Positions 42,575-50,877 of a DNA stretch of 64,000 nt are shown one piece after another. The notes under the pieces are model-generated. The model was given only the letters and a program-made list of their open reading frames with translations. It did not search any database and was not told the DNA's origin. The stretch is from Betaproteobacteria bacterium (GTDB lineage Bacteria; Pseudomonadota; Gammaproteobacteria; Burkholderiales; Usitatibacteraceae). Made by a program: the position numbers and the translations under genes. Positions within the stretch are counted from its first letter, which is position 1; each line of letters opens with the position of its first letter. The stretch lies in the NCBI GenBank assembly GCA_016720855.1, contig JADKJU010000001.1, forward strand, positions 1,233,501-1,297,500. Direction: 5' to 3'.

Positions 42575-43802
42575 ATGACCGAAATCGTCCTCGGCGTCTT
42601 CATGTTCACGGCGGTGGTGCTGCTGCTCGTGGTCATCCTGATGGCCGCGCGCTCGAAGCTCGTGGCCACGGGCGAGGTGACGATCACCATCAACGACGAC
42701 CCGGCCAAGGCGATCAAGGTGCCCGCGGGCGGCACGCTGCTGGCCAAGCTCGCCGACAACCACATCTTCATTCCCTCCGCCTGCGGCGGCAAGGGCGCCT
42801 GCGGTGTGTGCGAGGTCGTGGTGCGGGAAGGCGGCGGCGATCTCCTGCCCACGGAAGCGGGATACATCTCGCGCGGCGAGGCGAAGCGCGGTTGCCGCCT
42901 CGCCTGCCAGGTGAAAGTGAAGGGCGACATGAAGATCGAGATCGCCCCCGAGATCTTCAGCGTCCGCAAGTGGACGTGCCAAGGTCGTCTCCAACCGCAA
43001 CGTGGCCACCTTCATCAAGGAACTCAAGCTGGCGCTTCCCGAAGGCGAGGAAGTGCCCTTCCGCGCCGGCGGCTACGTGCAGATCGAATGCCCGCCGCAT
43101 TCGCTTTCGTTCCGCGATTTCGCGATCGAGGAGCCCTTCCGCGCCGACTGGGACAAATTCGACCTGTGGCGCTTCAAGTCGAAGGTCGCCGAGACCGTGA
43201 CGCGCGCCTATTCCATGGCCAATTACCCGATGGAAAAGGGGCAGCTCCTCTTCACCATCCGCATCTGCTTCCCGCCGGGCTACAAGGAGACGATCCCGCC
43301 GGGCATCATGAGCTCGTGGATCTTCAACCTGAAGGAAGGCGACGAGGTCACGGTCTCGGGGCCCTTCGGCGAGTTCTTCGCGCGCGACACCGACGCCGAG
43401 ATGTGCTTCATCGGCGGCGGCGCGGGCATGGCGCCGATGCGCTCCCACATCTTCGACCAGTTCCACCGGCTGGACACGAAGCGCAAGGCGACCTACTGGT
43501 ACGGGGCGAGGAGCCTCAAGGAGGCGTTCTACCAGGACGAGTTCGACGCCATCGCGAAGGCGCACCCGAACTTCAGGTGGCATCTCGCGCTCTCCGAGCC
43601 GCTGCCCGAGGACCAGTGGACCGGCTACACCGGCTTCATCCACCAGGTCCTGTACGACGAGTACCTGAAGAACCACCCCGCGCCCGAGGACATCGAGTAC
43701 TACATGTGCGGGCCCGGACCCATGACCAAGGCCGTGATCGACATGCTGCTGGATCTCGGCGTGGAGCGTGAGAACATCATGCTCGACGATTTCGGCAGCT
43801 GA
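42575..43802 (+). pseudogene. nqrF: Na+-NQR subunit F, single-base frameshift
   Basis: NqrF accepts electrons from NADH through FAD and a [2Fe-2S] cluster. The first frame gives the membrane anchor and cluster cysteines C70, C76, C79 and C111 (SACGGKGACGVCEVVV). At 42979-42980 an extra C (TGCCAAGG) shifts the frame; without it the sequence reads WTCKVVSNRNVATFIKELKL and continues with the FAD domain (RAYSMANYPMEKG) and NADH domain (CFIGGGAGMAPMRSH). Corrected length is 408 aa, exactly typical. As written, the first reading frame ends at 43771 as nonsense. It is the third such lesion in this operon. Confidence 0.88.
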
Positions 43803-43819
43803 CGGCGAGGAGACGGCGA

Positions 43820-44269
43820 ATGACGATAGTCACCGTAATGGACGCCCTGCGCGACAGGGGCATGGACAAGCTGCACTCGATCCCCGCCTCCGCCAGCGTG
43901 GCCGAAGCCGTGGAGATGATGGCCGGGAACGAGATCGGTGCCGTGGTGGTGAGCACCGAGGACGCACTCGTCGGCGGCATCTTCACCGAGCGCGACGTGA
44001 TGATGCGGCTCGTGCGCGCCGGCCTCGACCCGAAGCGCACGCCCCTGTCGATGGTGATGACGCGCGACGTGCATTTCGTCTCGCCGGGCACCACGCTCGA
44101 GGCGGCGCTCGCCCTCATGTACGTGCACCGCCACCGGCACCTGCTCGTGATCGAGGGCCCTCACGTGCACGGGCTTGTCTCGATGCGTGACCTCGCCTAC
44201 CACCTGATCCGCCACGGGGAGGGCCGCTTCGAGGCGGCCGTTCGCCTCGCCGGCGGGCCGGGCACCTGA
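43820..44269 (+). CDS. CBS-domain pair protein
   Basis: 149 aa consisting of two CBS domains: HSIPASASVAEAVEMMAGNE with GAVVVSTEDALVGGIFTERD, then TRDVHFVSPGTTLEAALALM with HLLVIEGPHVHGLVSMRDLA. Such pairs bind adenosine nucleotides and usually regulate a partner. It lies 17 bases after nqrF and 52 before apbE, so it appears to be in the nqr operon; a link to energy state is an inference from that position. Confidence 0.9.
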   Translation: MTIVTVMDALRDRGMDKLHSIPASASVAEAVEMMAGNEIGAVVVSTEDALVGGIFTERDVMMRLVRAGLDPKRTPLSMVMTRDVHFVSPGTTLEAALALMYVHRHRHLLVIEGPHVHGLVSMRDLAYHLIRHGEGRFEAAVRLAGGPGT

Positions 44270-44321
44270 ACGATTTTTCCCTGTCGAAGGATTGCTCCTC
44301 GACCACGGAAGGACAGACACC

Positions 44322-45386
44322 ATGGACACCCTCCTCTCCCCCCGCCGCCGCGCGATCATCAAGGCGCTCGGCGCCACCGCGTTCCTCGCCGGTTGCGGCG
44401 AGATCCCCGGCGGGCTGGCCCGGCGGCCGCTCGCGGCCTTCCAGGGCCCTGCGATGGGCACCGTGTGGAACGCGAAGCTCGCGGGCCCGCTGGCCGAGGG
44501 GCTCGCGAAGCGCGCTTCGACCGCCGTCGCCGCTGCGCTCGAAGGAGTCGTCGCGCGCATGTCCACCTATGTCGATACCTCGGAGCTTGCGCGCTTCAAC
44601 GCGCTGGCATCCGGCAAGGCGCTCGCCGTCTCCCGCGAAACGCTGGAAGTCTTCTCGATTGCGCGTGACGTCAGCAAGGCCACCGGTGGCGCCTTCGACG
44701 TGACCGTGGCGCCGGCGGTCGATGCCTGGGGCTTCGGGCCTGCCAAGGCACATCGCATCCCGCCGGGGGCGGAGCTGGCCGAGATGGCCTCGCGCATCGA
44801 CTGGCGCGCCATTGCCATCGACCGCGACGCGGGCACGCTCGCCAAGACGCGCGACGGCGTTCGCGCCGATCTCTCGGGCGTCGCCAAGGGTTACGGCGTC
44901 GATCTCGCGGCCCGCGCGCTGGACGCAATGGGTGCGACCGATTACATGGTGGAAGCCGGAGGCGAAGTGCGGGTGGCCGGCCGCAACGCGGAAGGCGAGC
45001 CGTGGCACATCGGCATCGAGCGTCCCGACGCTGCCGGGCAGCAGGCGTTGCTCGTGGTGCCGCTCGACGGGCTCTCCATGGCCACTTCCGGCGACTACCG
45101 CATCTACTTCGAGCAGGGCGGGCGCCGCTACTCCCACGAGATCGATCCGGCCACGCGCGAGCCCGTGCGCGGGCGACTCGCCTCCGTCACCGTGGTGGGG
45201 AAGGACTGCGCGTGGGCGGACGCCATGGCCACCGCCCTCTTCGTGATGGGCGCCGGGCGCGGACTGGCCTTCGCCACGGAACACGCGATCGCCGCGTGCT
45301 TCATCGAGCGCGGCGACAACGGCACGCTCGCTGACCGGCAGACGCCCGCCTTCGCGAGGCTGGGCGCCCGGCACGCCAAGGCCTGA
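44322..45386 (+). CDS. apbE: FAD:protein FMN transferase
   Basis: 354 aa lipoprotein (lipobox FLAGCGE, Cys 25, with an arginine-rich start RRRAII). It transfers FMN from FAD to threonine in the SGAT motifs of NqrB and NqrC. Family motifs present: AFQGPAMGTVWNAKLAG, MSTYVDTSELARFNA, GGAFDVTVAPAVDAWGFGP, LSGVAKGYGVDLAARAL, MVEAGGEVRVAG and YSHEIDPATREPV. The ATG at 44322 follows GGAAGGACAG. Its place between the nqr genes and nqrM is the usual maturation arrangement. Confidence 0.95.
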   Translation: MDTLLSPRRRAIIKALGATAFLAGCGEIPGGLARRPLAAFQGPAMGTVWNAKLAGPLAEGLAKRASTAVAAALEGVVARMSTYVDTSELARFNALASGKALAVSRETLEVFSIARDVSKATGGAFDVTVAPAVDAWGFGPAKAHRIPPGAELAEMASRIDWRAIAIDRDAGTLAKTRDGVRADLSGVAKGYGVDLAARALDAMGATDYMVEAGGEVRVAGRNAEGEPWHIGIERPDAAGQQALLVVPLDGLSMATSGDYRIYFEQGGRRYSHEIDPATREPVRGRLASVTVVGKDCAWADAMATALFVMGAGRGLAFATEHAIAACFIERGDNGTLADRQTPAFARLGARHAKA

Positions 45387-45391
45387 TCGCC

Positions 45392-45580
45392 ATGGAAGAG
45401 ACGCTCGTCGCCGTCTTCCTCGTCACGTTCGTGTTCATCGGGCTTGCGGTGGGCGGCATGGCCCTGGGCTCGCGGATGACCGGCCGTTGCCTGCGCGGGT
45501 CCTGCGGCGGACCGGAAGTCCTCGGACCGGACGGCAAGAAGATCTCCTGCGTGGGCTGCCCGAATCACCAAGGCGATTAG
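45392..45580 (+). CDS. nqrM: Na+-NQR maturation protein NqrM
   Basis: 62 aa. One membrane helix (LVAVFLVTFVFIGLAVGGMA) is followed by the cysteine-rich tail CLRGSCGGPEVL and ISCVGCPNHQ, four cysteines as in NqrM (DUF539). It delivers iron to the NqrD/E site. Five bases after apbE. The gene ends just before a palindromic element. Confidence 0.93.
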   Translation: MEETLVAVFLVTFVFIGLAVGGMALGSRMTGRCLRGSCGGPEVLGPDGKKISCVGCPNHQGD

Positions 45581-45583
45581 TCT

Positions 45584-45630
45584 CGAAAAAGAGGGCAGCC
45601 CCCGGAAAAGGGGTCTGTCCCCTTTTTCGG
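45584..45630. repeat. GGGGTCTGTCCCC palindromic element, copy 7 (one arm degraded)
   Basis: Right arm 45606-45630 (AAAAGGGGTCTGTCCCC then T-run) is intact; left arm 45584-45602 (GAAAAAGAGGGCAGCCCCC) has several changes. It lies between convergent nqrM and phaM genes and adjoins the phaM stop. Confidence 0.8.
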
Positions 45631-46074
45631 TTATTTCTTCCTGCGCGCCTTCGGTTTCGGCCTGGAGGCTTCCCGGGTGGCTTCGCTGGCGGCATCTCCG
45701 GCGGCCTCGACCGCGCGTCCCATCGCTTCGGCGGCATCGGTGCCGGCCTGCGTCATCATGTTCCACGCCCACATCGCAGGGTTGGGCGCTTCCTCCTCGG
45801 CGACGGGTTGCGGCTGGCCCTCGCTCATCGCGGCCTTGATGCGCTCGCCGCCCTTCACCATCTGTCGCTGGAACTCGAGCGACTTGATGGACAACTGCAG
45901 CATGCTGAGGTTCGCCTTCAGCCAGTGCTCGACCGTTTCGAGTTCCGCGATCTTCTTCTCGAGTTCCTTCGCGTCCAGCACCGGGAACATGAGGCTTTGC
46001 ACGGGGTAGGCCCCCGGGTTCACCATTTTCTGCCAGAGGTCGAACATGTCCTGCGGCGTGACGGGCTTGGTCAT
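45631..46074 (-). CDS. phaM: PhaM-like polyhydroxyalkanoate granule protein
   Basis: 147 aa. The conserved segment VLDAKELEKKIAELETVEHW followed by LKANLSMLQLSIKSLEFQRQ is typical of PhaM, and the C-terminal tail is Lys- and Arg-rich (PKPKARRKK), suited to nucleoid binding. PhaM activates PHA synthase and tethers granules to DNA. The ATG overlaps the phaZ stop, so the two genes are coupled. No phaC gene is in the window. Confidence 0.85.
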   Translation of the reverse strand: MTKPVTPQDMFDLWQKMVNPGAYPVQSLMFPVLDAKELEKKIAELETVEHWLKANLSMLQLSIKSLEFQRQMVKGGERIKAAMSEGQPQPVAEEEAPNPAMWAWNMMTQAGTDAAEAMGRAVEAAGDAASEATREASRPKPKARRKK

Positions 46075-47300
46075 GGCTGTCCCTGCTTGTCGTGACGGGC
46101 GATGAAGTCGCGGATCTTCGGGTAGATCATTTCGCGGTACTTGCGCCCGGAGAAGATGCCGTAGTGGCCGACGCCGGGGGCGAGGAAGTGCTGCCTCGCC
46201 TTCGCGGAAACGGCCTTGCACATCCCGTGCGCCGCCCGCGTCTGCCCGGGCCCGGAGATGTCGTCGATCTCCCCCTCGATGGTGAAGAGCGCGGTGCGCT
46301 TGATGGCCTGGGGCCGGACGCGCTCGCCGCGCACCTCGAGCAGGCCGCGCGGCAGCAGGTGCTTGTGGAAGACGCGCTCGACTGTCTCCAGGTAATACTC
46401 GGCCGGCAGGTCCATCACGGCGTTGTACTCGTCGTAGAAGCGCCGGTGCGATTGCGCGCTGCTGCCGTCGCCCTGGATCAGGTGGTGGTAATACTGCACG
46501 TGGGAGCCGAAGTGCCGGTCCGGGTTCATCGACACGAAGCCGGCGAACTGCAGGAACCCGGGATAGACGCGGCGCATGAAGCCCGGGTAGCGCAGCGGCA
46601 CGCGCTGCACCACCTTCGACTCGAACCACGACATCGGCCGGTGCTGCGCGAAATCGTTGACCGCGGTGGGGCTCGAGCGCGTGTCCAGCGGCCCGCCCAT
46701 CAGCGTGAGCGACCGGGGCAGCGCCTCGCCCGCCGCCGCCATGAGCGACACGCCGGCAAGCACCGGCACCGTCGGCTGGCAAACCGAGATCGAGTGCGCC
46801 GTCGGGCCCACGAAGCGCAGGAACTCGCGAACGTAGTCCACGTAGTCGTCGAAGTGGAACGGTCCGGCGGAAAGCGGCACTTCCTTCGCGTCGATCCAGT
46901 CGGTGATCCACACGTCGTGGTCGGGAAGGAGCGTCCTCACCGTATCGCGCAGCAGCGTGGCGAAATGCCCCGAGAGCGGCGCGAACACGATCACCCGGGG
47001 CTGCGGCGGCGCTCCCTGCTTCACGAAATGCAGCAGGCGGCAGAAGGGCTTCGCCACCTCGAACACCTCGGCGACGGCGCAGTCGCGCCCGCAGACGCGC
47101 ACCGTGCCGATCCCGAACTCGGGGCGCTCGTAGCGCTGCGTGAGGCGGCCCATGAGGTCGAACGCGGCCGCGACGTTGCGGCTTCCGGGCAGGCGCGACA
47201 GCAGGCTTGCGGGGTGGCCGTAGAAATCGTTGGCCATCCGGGCCAGGACTTGCCACGGCTCCATCGCCGCGCGCTGCCAATCGTATAACTGGTAGAGCAC
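46071..47300 (-). CDS. phaZ: Intracellular polyhydroxyalkanoate depolymerase
   Basis: 409 aa. It starts LYQLYDWQRAAMEPWQVLAR, the standard beginning of intracellular PhaZ enzymes. The nucleophile is a cysteine in SVCQPTVPVLAG (near residue 172) instead of serine, as in PhaZ1 of Ralstonia. TLMGGPLDTRSSPTAVNDFA and APGVGHYGIFSGRKYREMIY are conserved later segments. The GTG at 47300 preceded by GAGG is the best start; the open frame upstream to 47459 is arginine-rich shadow. It degrades stored polyhydroxybutyrate. Confidence 0.93.
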   Translation of the reverse strand: MLYQLYDWQRAAMEPWQVLARMANDFYGHPASLLSRLPGSRNVAAAFDLMGRLTQRYERPEFGIGTVRVCGRDCAVAEVFEVAKPFCRLLHFVKQGAPPQPRVIVFAPLSGHFATLLRDTVRTLLPDHDVWITDWIDAKEVPLSAGPFHFDDYVDYVREFLRFVGPTAHSISVCQPTVPVLAGVSLMAAAGEALPRSLTLMGGPLDTRSSPTAVNDFAQHRPMSWFESKVVQRVPLRYPGFMRRVYPGFLQFAGFVSMNPDRHFGSHVQYYHHLIQGDGSSAQSHRRFYDEYNAVMDLPAEYYLETVERVFHKHLLPRGLLEVRGERVRPQAIKRTALFTIEGEIDDISGPGQTRAAHGMCKAVSAKARQHFLAPGVGHYGIFSGRKYREMIYPKIRDFIARHDKQGQP

Positions 47301-47416
47301 TCCCCACCTCGCCGTCCATGCTGCATTGCGGCGTAGTGTAGCGGGTTTCGATCGGCGGCGAGATCGATGCGGCGCGGAATCGCGAGCGGGGACGGCGCTC
47401 TGGTAAAGTGCCCGCC

Positions 47417-48436
47417 ATGCCCCCCGAAGCCAACCGCAGGAACGGCGAGTCCCTGCCACTTTTCCCGGCCGTCGACTCGCACAGCGGAGGCTACCTGCAA
47501 CGGGATGGCGAGCACCGCCTGTACTGGGAGGAGAGCGGCAATCCCCAGGGCGTGCCGGTCGTCTTCCTGCACGGTGGACCCGGGGCGGGCGCGGGCCCGG
47601 TGCACCGCCAGTTCTTCGACCCGGCCCACTACCGCATCGTGATCTTCGACCAGCGCGGCGCCGGCCGCTCCACGCCGCTGGGCAGCCTCGAGGCCAACAC
47701 GACGCCGGACCTGGTTGCCGACATCGAGCGGCTGCGCGAAAGCCTGGGAATCGAACAATGGATGGTCTTCGGCGGCTCGTGGGGATCGACGCTCGCGATT
47801 GCCTACGCGGAGCACCATCCGGCCAGATGCCTCGCGCTCGTGCTGCGCGGCATCTTCCTCGGCCGGCCCGCGGAGATCGACTGGTTCCTGAACGGAATCC
47901 GCAACGTCTTTCCCGAGCCCTGGCGCGAGTTCGCCGCGTTCATCCCCGAAGCGGAGCGCGGCGACCTGCTTGGTGCCTACCACCGGCGCCTCACCGACCC
48001 CGACCCCGCGATACACCTGCCGGCCGCACGGCGCTGGAGCGTGTACGAGGGTTCGTGCTCGACGCTCCTGCCCAACCCGGCGCTGGTGGCCGACTTCGCC
48101 TCCGACCGCGTGGCGCTTGGGCTCGCGCGCATCGAGGCGCACTACTTCGTCAACCGCCTCTTTCTGCCCGACGATTTCCTGCTCGCGAACATAGATCGCA
48201 TCCGCCACATTCCCGCGGTGATCGTGCAGGGGCGCTACGACGTTGTGTGCCCCGCGGTCACCGCCGACGACCTGCATCGCGCCTGGCCGGAGGCGGAGTA
48301 CCAGATCGTTTCCGATGCGGGACATTCCGCGTTCGAACCCGGCATACGCTCGCGGCTCGTTGCGGCGATGGAGCGGTTCAAGACGATTGGGGAGTTACGC
48401 GGCCCAAAGACTTTGGACACGGATGAACACGGATGA
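47417..48436 (+). CDS. pip: Proline iminopeptidase
   Basis: 339 aa, alpha/beta hydrolase S33. VVFLHGGPGAGAGPVHRQFF, FDQRGAGRSTPLG and VFGGSWGSTLAIAYAEHHP (nucleophile near Ser 120) are clear, and GRYDVVCP and SDAGHSAFEPG hold the acid and His. It removes N-terminal proline from peptides. The last residues (GPKTLDTDEHG) and the TGA at 48434 are encoded by the left arm of a long inverted repeat, so the ancestral C-terminus was probably near TIGE. ATG at 47417. Divergent from phaZ. Confidence 0.95.
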   Translation: MPPEANRRNGESLPLFPAVDSHSGGYLQRDGEHRLYWEESGNPQGVPVVFLHGGPGAGAGPVHRQFFDPAHYRIVIFDQRGAGRSTPLGSLEANTTPDLVADIERLRESLGIEQWMVFGGSWGSTLAIAYAEHHPARCLALVLRGIFLGRPAEIDWFLNGIRNVFPEPWREFAAFIPEAERGDLLGAYHRRLTDPDPAIHLPAARRWSVYEGSCSTLLPNPALVADFASDRVALGLARIEAHYFVNRLFLPDDFLLANIDRIRHIPAVIVQGRYDVVCPAVTADDLHRAWPEAEYQIVSDAGHSAFEPGIRSRLVAAMERFKTIGELRGPKTLDTDEHG

Positions 48437-48587
48437 ACACGGATAACTGCCAGACAATGTGAATTCTTCGAGTGGATGGAAGGCGTCGACGTGCGCACCC
48501 TCCATGTCGAACTCATGAATCATCAGCTTTTATCCGTGTTTATCCGTGTTCATCCGTGTCCAAAGTCTTTGGGCCGCGTAACTCCCC
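48389..48587. repeat. 58-bp inverted repeat with 83-bp spacer at the pip 3' end
   Basis: The left arm 48389-48446 and right arm 48530-48587 are complementary at 57 of 58 positions. Each includes GGGGAGTTACGCGGCCCAAA, then ACTTTGGACACGGATGAACA and repeats of ACACGGAT. The left arm contains the pip stop. The spacer has no gene. Confidence 0.92.
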
Positions 48588-48614
48588 GCCCCCCCGTCGC
48601 CAGCCACCCCACCC

Positions 48615-49475
48615 CTAATTCGCGACCATCAGGTAAGCCACGTCCGCGGCGTATCCGGCCACCTTCCGGTGCAGCTTCCTGCGCTGTTCCGCCGCGAGAG
48701 TCGCATCCAGCGCGGCGATCAGCGCGAACACCTGCTCGTCGCGTACCTTCGTCATCGCGGCGTATTCCGGCTGTCGCCAGCTGTCGGTGTCGATGAGCAG
48801 GCGCGTGAGGCCCGCGATCATGGCCTCGCGCGGCGGCCGGGCGCGGACGAGGGCGACAGTCGCCGCCTGCCGCAGGCGCCGGTCGGCCATCCACGCGTCG
48901 GTGATGTCCTCCATCGCCGCCACGCGGGCGCGAACCAGGTCCTGCTGCGCCGGGGATAGCCTCCCGGTCCAGTCGTCGATCTGGTCGATGAATCGCTTCG
49001 CCCGCGCCTCGAGTCGTTCCTGCGCGGAGGAACCCATCGCGCTTTCCTTCTCCATCTTGGCGTTGTTCTCCCGGAACTTGCGGTCCAGGCGCTCGACCTG
49101 CTCGGGGTGCACCTGCAGCAGGAAATCGGCCATGTCCGGGATGGCCCGCCGCATCGCGCGCTGGTAGAGGCCGCGCATCTCGAGGTAGCAGCGGCGCGTA
49201 TCCTCGACAGTCAGGCGCGTGGCCGTGCGCACGGCCACATCCTGGAGCAGGCGCTCGTACTCCGGAAGTTCGCTCACGCGGTGCCACGCGAGGAACCGGC
49301 CGAGGCGCTCCTTCACCCAGTCGCGCTGGCCGTCGTGAAGGTCGAACCAGTCGTCCACCATCCACGTCGTCGCGAACACGGCGTTGTTGTAGGCCACCCG
49401 CGTGACCGAAGAGCAGGCGGCCAGCAGCGCGACGAGCGCCGCGGCGATGACCGCGTGACGAAGCACCCGGCTCAC
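48615..49475 (-). CDS. DUF6279-like lipoprotein
   Basis: 286 aa. A lipobox (LVALLAACSSV) follows a signal start. The remainder is helical with VAYNNAVFATTWMVDDWFDL, DWVKERLGRFLAWHRVSELP and LSPAQQDLVRARVAAMEDIT, a pattern I associate with DUF6279-type proteobacterial lipoproteins of unknown role. The GTG start at 49475 overlaps the SDR stop (GTGA). Function unknown. Confidence 0.75.
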   Translation of the reverse strand: MSRVLRHAVIAAALVALLAACSSVTRVAYNNAVFATTWMVDDWFDLHDGQRDWVKERLGRFLAWHRVSELPEYERLLQDVAVRTATRLTVEDTRRCYLEMRGLYQRAMRRAIPDMADFLLQVHPEQVERLDRKFRENNAKMEKESAMGSSAQERLEARAKRFIDQIDDWTGRLSPAQQDLVRARVAAMEDITDAWMADRRLRQAATVALVRARPPREAMIAGLTRLLIDTDSWRQPEYAAMTKVRDEQVFALIAALDATLAAEQRRKLHRKVAGYAADVAYLMVAN

Positions 49476-50176
49476 CAGGGAATGGGCTTTCGGTCGCGGA
49501 AGAATTTTCCCGTGGGGCCGGTCGAGGGCAGCAGCGCCAGCCATACCGCGGTCTCGGCACCTTCCTCCACGCCACGCGGCGCGTCGGGCCCGCCCATGTC
49601 GGTCTTGACCCAGCCCGGGCTCATCGAGTTCACGAGGATGCCGGTTCCCTTCACCTCGGCCGCGAGCGTCGCCGTGAGCGCATTCAGCGCCGCCTTGGAG
49701 ACGCGGTAGGCGGGGCTTCCGGCCCCGAACTGCGAAAGCTGCCCCAGCCCCGACGAGATGTTCACGATCCGGCCGTAGGCCACGCGCTGCATGAGCGGCA
49801 CCACCTCGCGGCACATGCGGACAGCGCCGAAGAGGTTGGTCTCGAAAGTCTCCCGCCACAGGGAGGTCTTCGTGTCCACGACGCGCGCGTCGGTCGATTC
49901 CGGATAGATGCCTGCATTGTTGACGAGGATGGCGGGCGCGCCGTGGTGCTTCTCGACCCACTCGACAAAGCGCTGCACGCTCTTCGTGTCGCTCACGTCC
50001 AGCGGATGGCTCACGGCAGAATCGCCGGCCTTGAGGCTCGCGCAGGCTCGTTCCCCTTTCACGGGGTCGCGTGAGCCCATGACGACGCGAATGCCCTCCC
50101 TGACCAGCTGGCGGGCGATCTCGAGACCGATGCCCCGATTGGCTCCGGTGACGACGGCGGTCTTTGCAGTTGACAT
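49472..50176 (-). CDS. Short-chain dehydrogenase/reductase
   Basis: 234 aa classical SDR. The cofactor loop is VVTGANRGIGLEIARQL, the NNAG motif is LVNNAGIYPES, and the catalytic set includes Ser in ISSGLGQLS and YRVSK (Tyr/Lys). SPGWVKTDMGGPDAPRGVEE resembles carbonyl reductase-type enzymes. An arginine-containing GSRDP after strand 2 favours NADPH. Substrate unknown. ATG at 50176. Confidence 0.9.
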   Translation of the reverse strand: MSTAKTAVVTGANRGIGLEIARQLVREGIRVVMGSRDPVKGERACASLKAGDSAVSHPLDVSDTKSVQRFVEWVEKHHGAPAILVNNAGIYPESTDARVVDTKTSLWRETFETNLFGAVRMCREVVPLMQRVAYGRIVNISSGLGQLSQFGAGSPAYRVSKAALNALTATLAAEVKGTGILVNSMSPGWVKTDMGGPDAPRGVEEGAETAVWLALLPSTGPTGKFFRDRKPIPW

Positions 50177-50251
50177 GTGTCTCCTCTGGACGACTGGATC
50201 GTGGGCAGGCTGCTATGATAAGGGCTCAAGCGCTCCTGCGAAGCACGCTCC

Positions 50252-50716
50252 ATGCCGAAGTTCCTGCGCGCAGTCCGCCTCGACGATTCCGACGACCACC
50301 TGTTCAAGTCCCATGGCGCCGCACGCGAAGGCGAGTGGGTCGTGAGCGGGGGGTATGCCGTCTGCGACTTCGCCAACGCCCCGAAATGCGACCCTCGCTG
50401 TTATTGCGAGTCGTCCTTCCTCGCCCTGCAGGGACGCGAGCGGTGCTCGATCGCCGAGGTGGTCGAGCTGACCGACGAAGAGCTGGAAGCGCACATCGAC
50501 GCGCTGGCCTGGTTCCTCGTGAAAGGCTGGGGCGCCCCGTCCTGGGAAGTCGCGCGGCGGGTGGCCGAAGAGGAAGTGCGCCACACCGCCGACGTCTGCG
50601 AGACGCTTTCGCCGGAGGTCTGGATCACCGTGAAACGCATGCCGCAGGAAGGCGGCGCGGCGCTGGACGAGCAGTACGCCGTTTACGACCGCCTTCTCAT
50701 TGGAAACCACAAGTGA
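50252..50716 (+). CDS. Hypothetical protein, DUF6505-like
   Basis: 154 aa soluble protein starting MPKFLRAVRLDDSDDHLF, with GEWVVSGGYAVCDFANAPKC, a cysteine cluster (CDPRCYCES) and HIDALAWFLVKGWGAPSWEV. The beginning resembles the DUF6505 family as I remember it (FLRTIRFDxSD..VF); this is a weak match. No function. The ATG at 50252 follows a candidate -10 box TATGAT (50213-50218). Confidence 0.6.
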   Translation: MPKFLRAVRLDDSDDHLFKSHGAAREGEWVVSGGYAVCDFANAPKCDPRCYCESSFLALQGRERCSIAEVVELTDEELEAHIDALAWFLVKGWGAPSWEVARRVAEEEVRHTADVCETLSPEVWITVKRMPQEGGAALDEQYAVYDRLLIGNHK

Positions 50717-50718
50717 AT

Positions 50719-50793
50719 GGGGTCAGGTTACCCGGCTGCGGGCGGCCGCGCGACCGGGACTCCATGGTACTGGCACACGCCTAACCCGACCCC
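50719..50793. repeat. GGGGTCAGGTT palindromic element, copy 8 (imperfect)
   Basis: GGGGTCAGGTTA (50719-50730) and TAACCCGACCCC (50782-50793) are near complements separated by 51 bases. It follows the stop of the DUF6505-like gene directly. The long loop suggests an eroded copy. Confidence 0.6.
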
Positions 50794-50877
50794 GGCCGGT
50801 GGCCTGCCACAAGCGCATGCGCACCGCAGTCGACTCGGGCACACTCTCCCCCAAACCGCTCCCCGGAACCCAAGACC

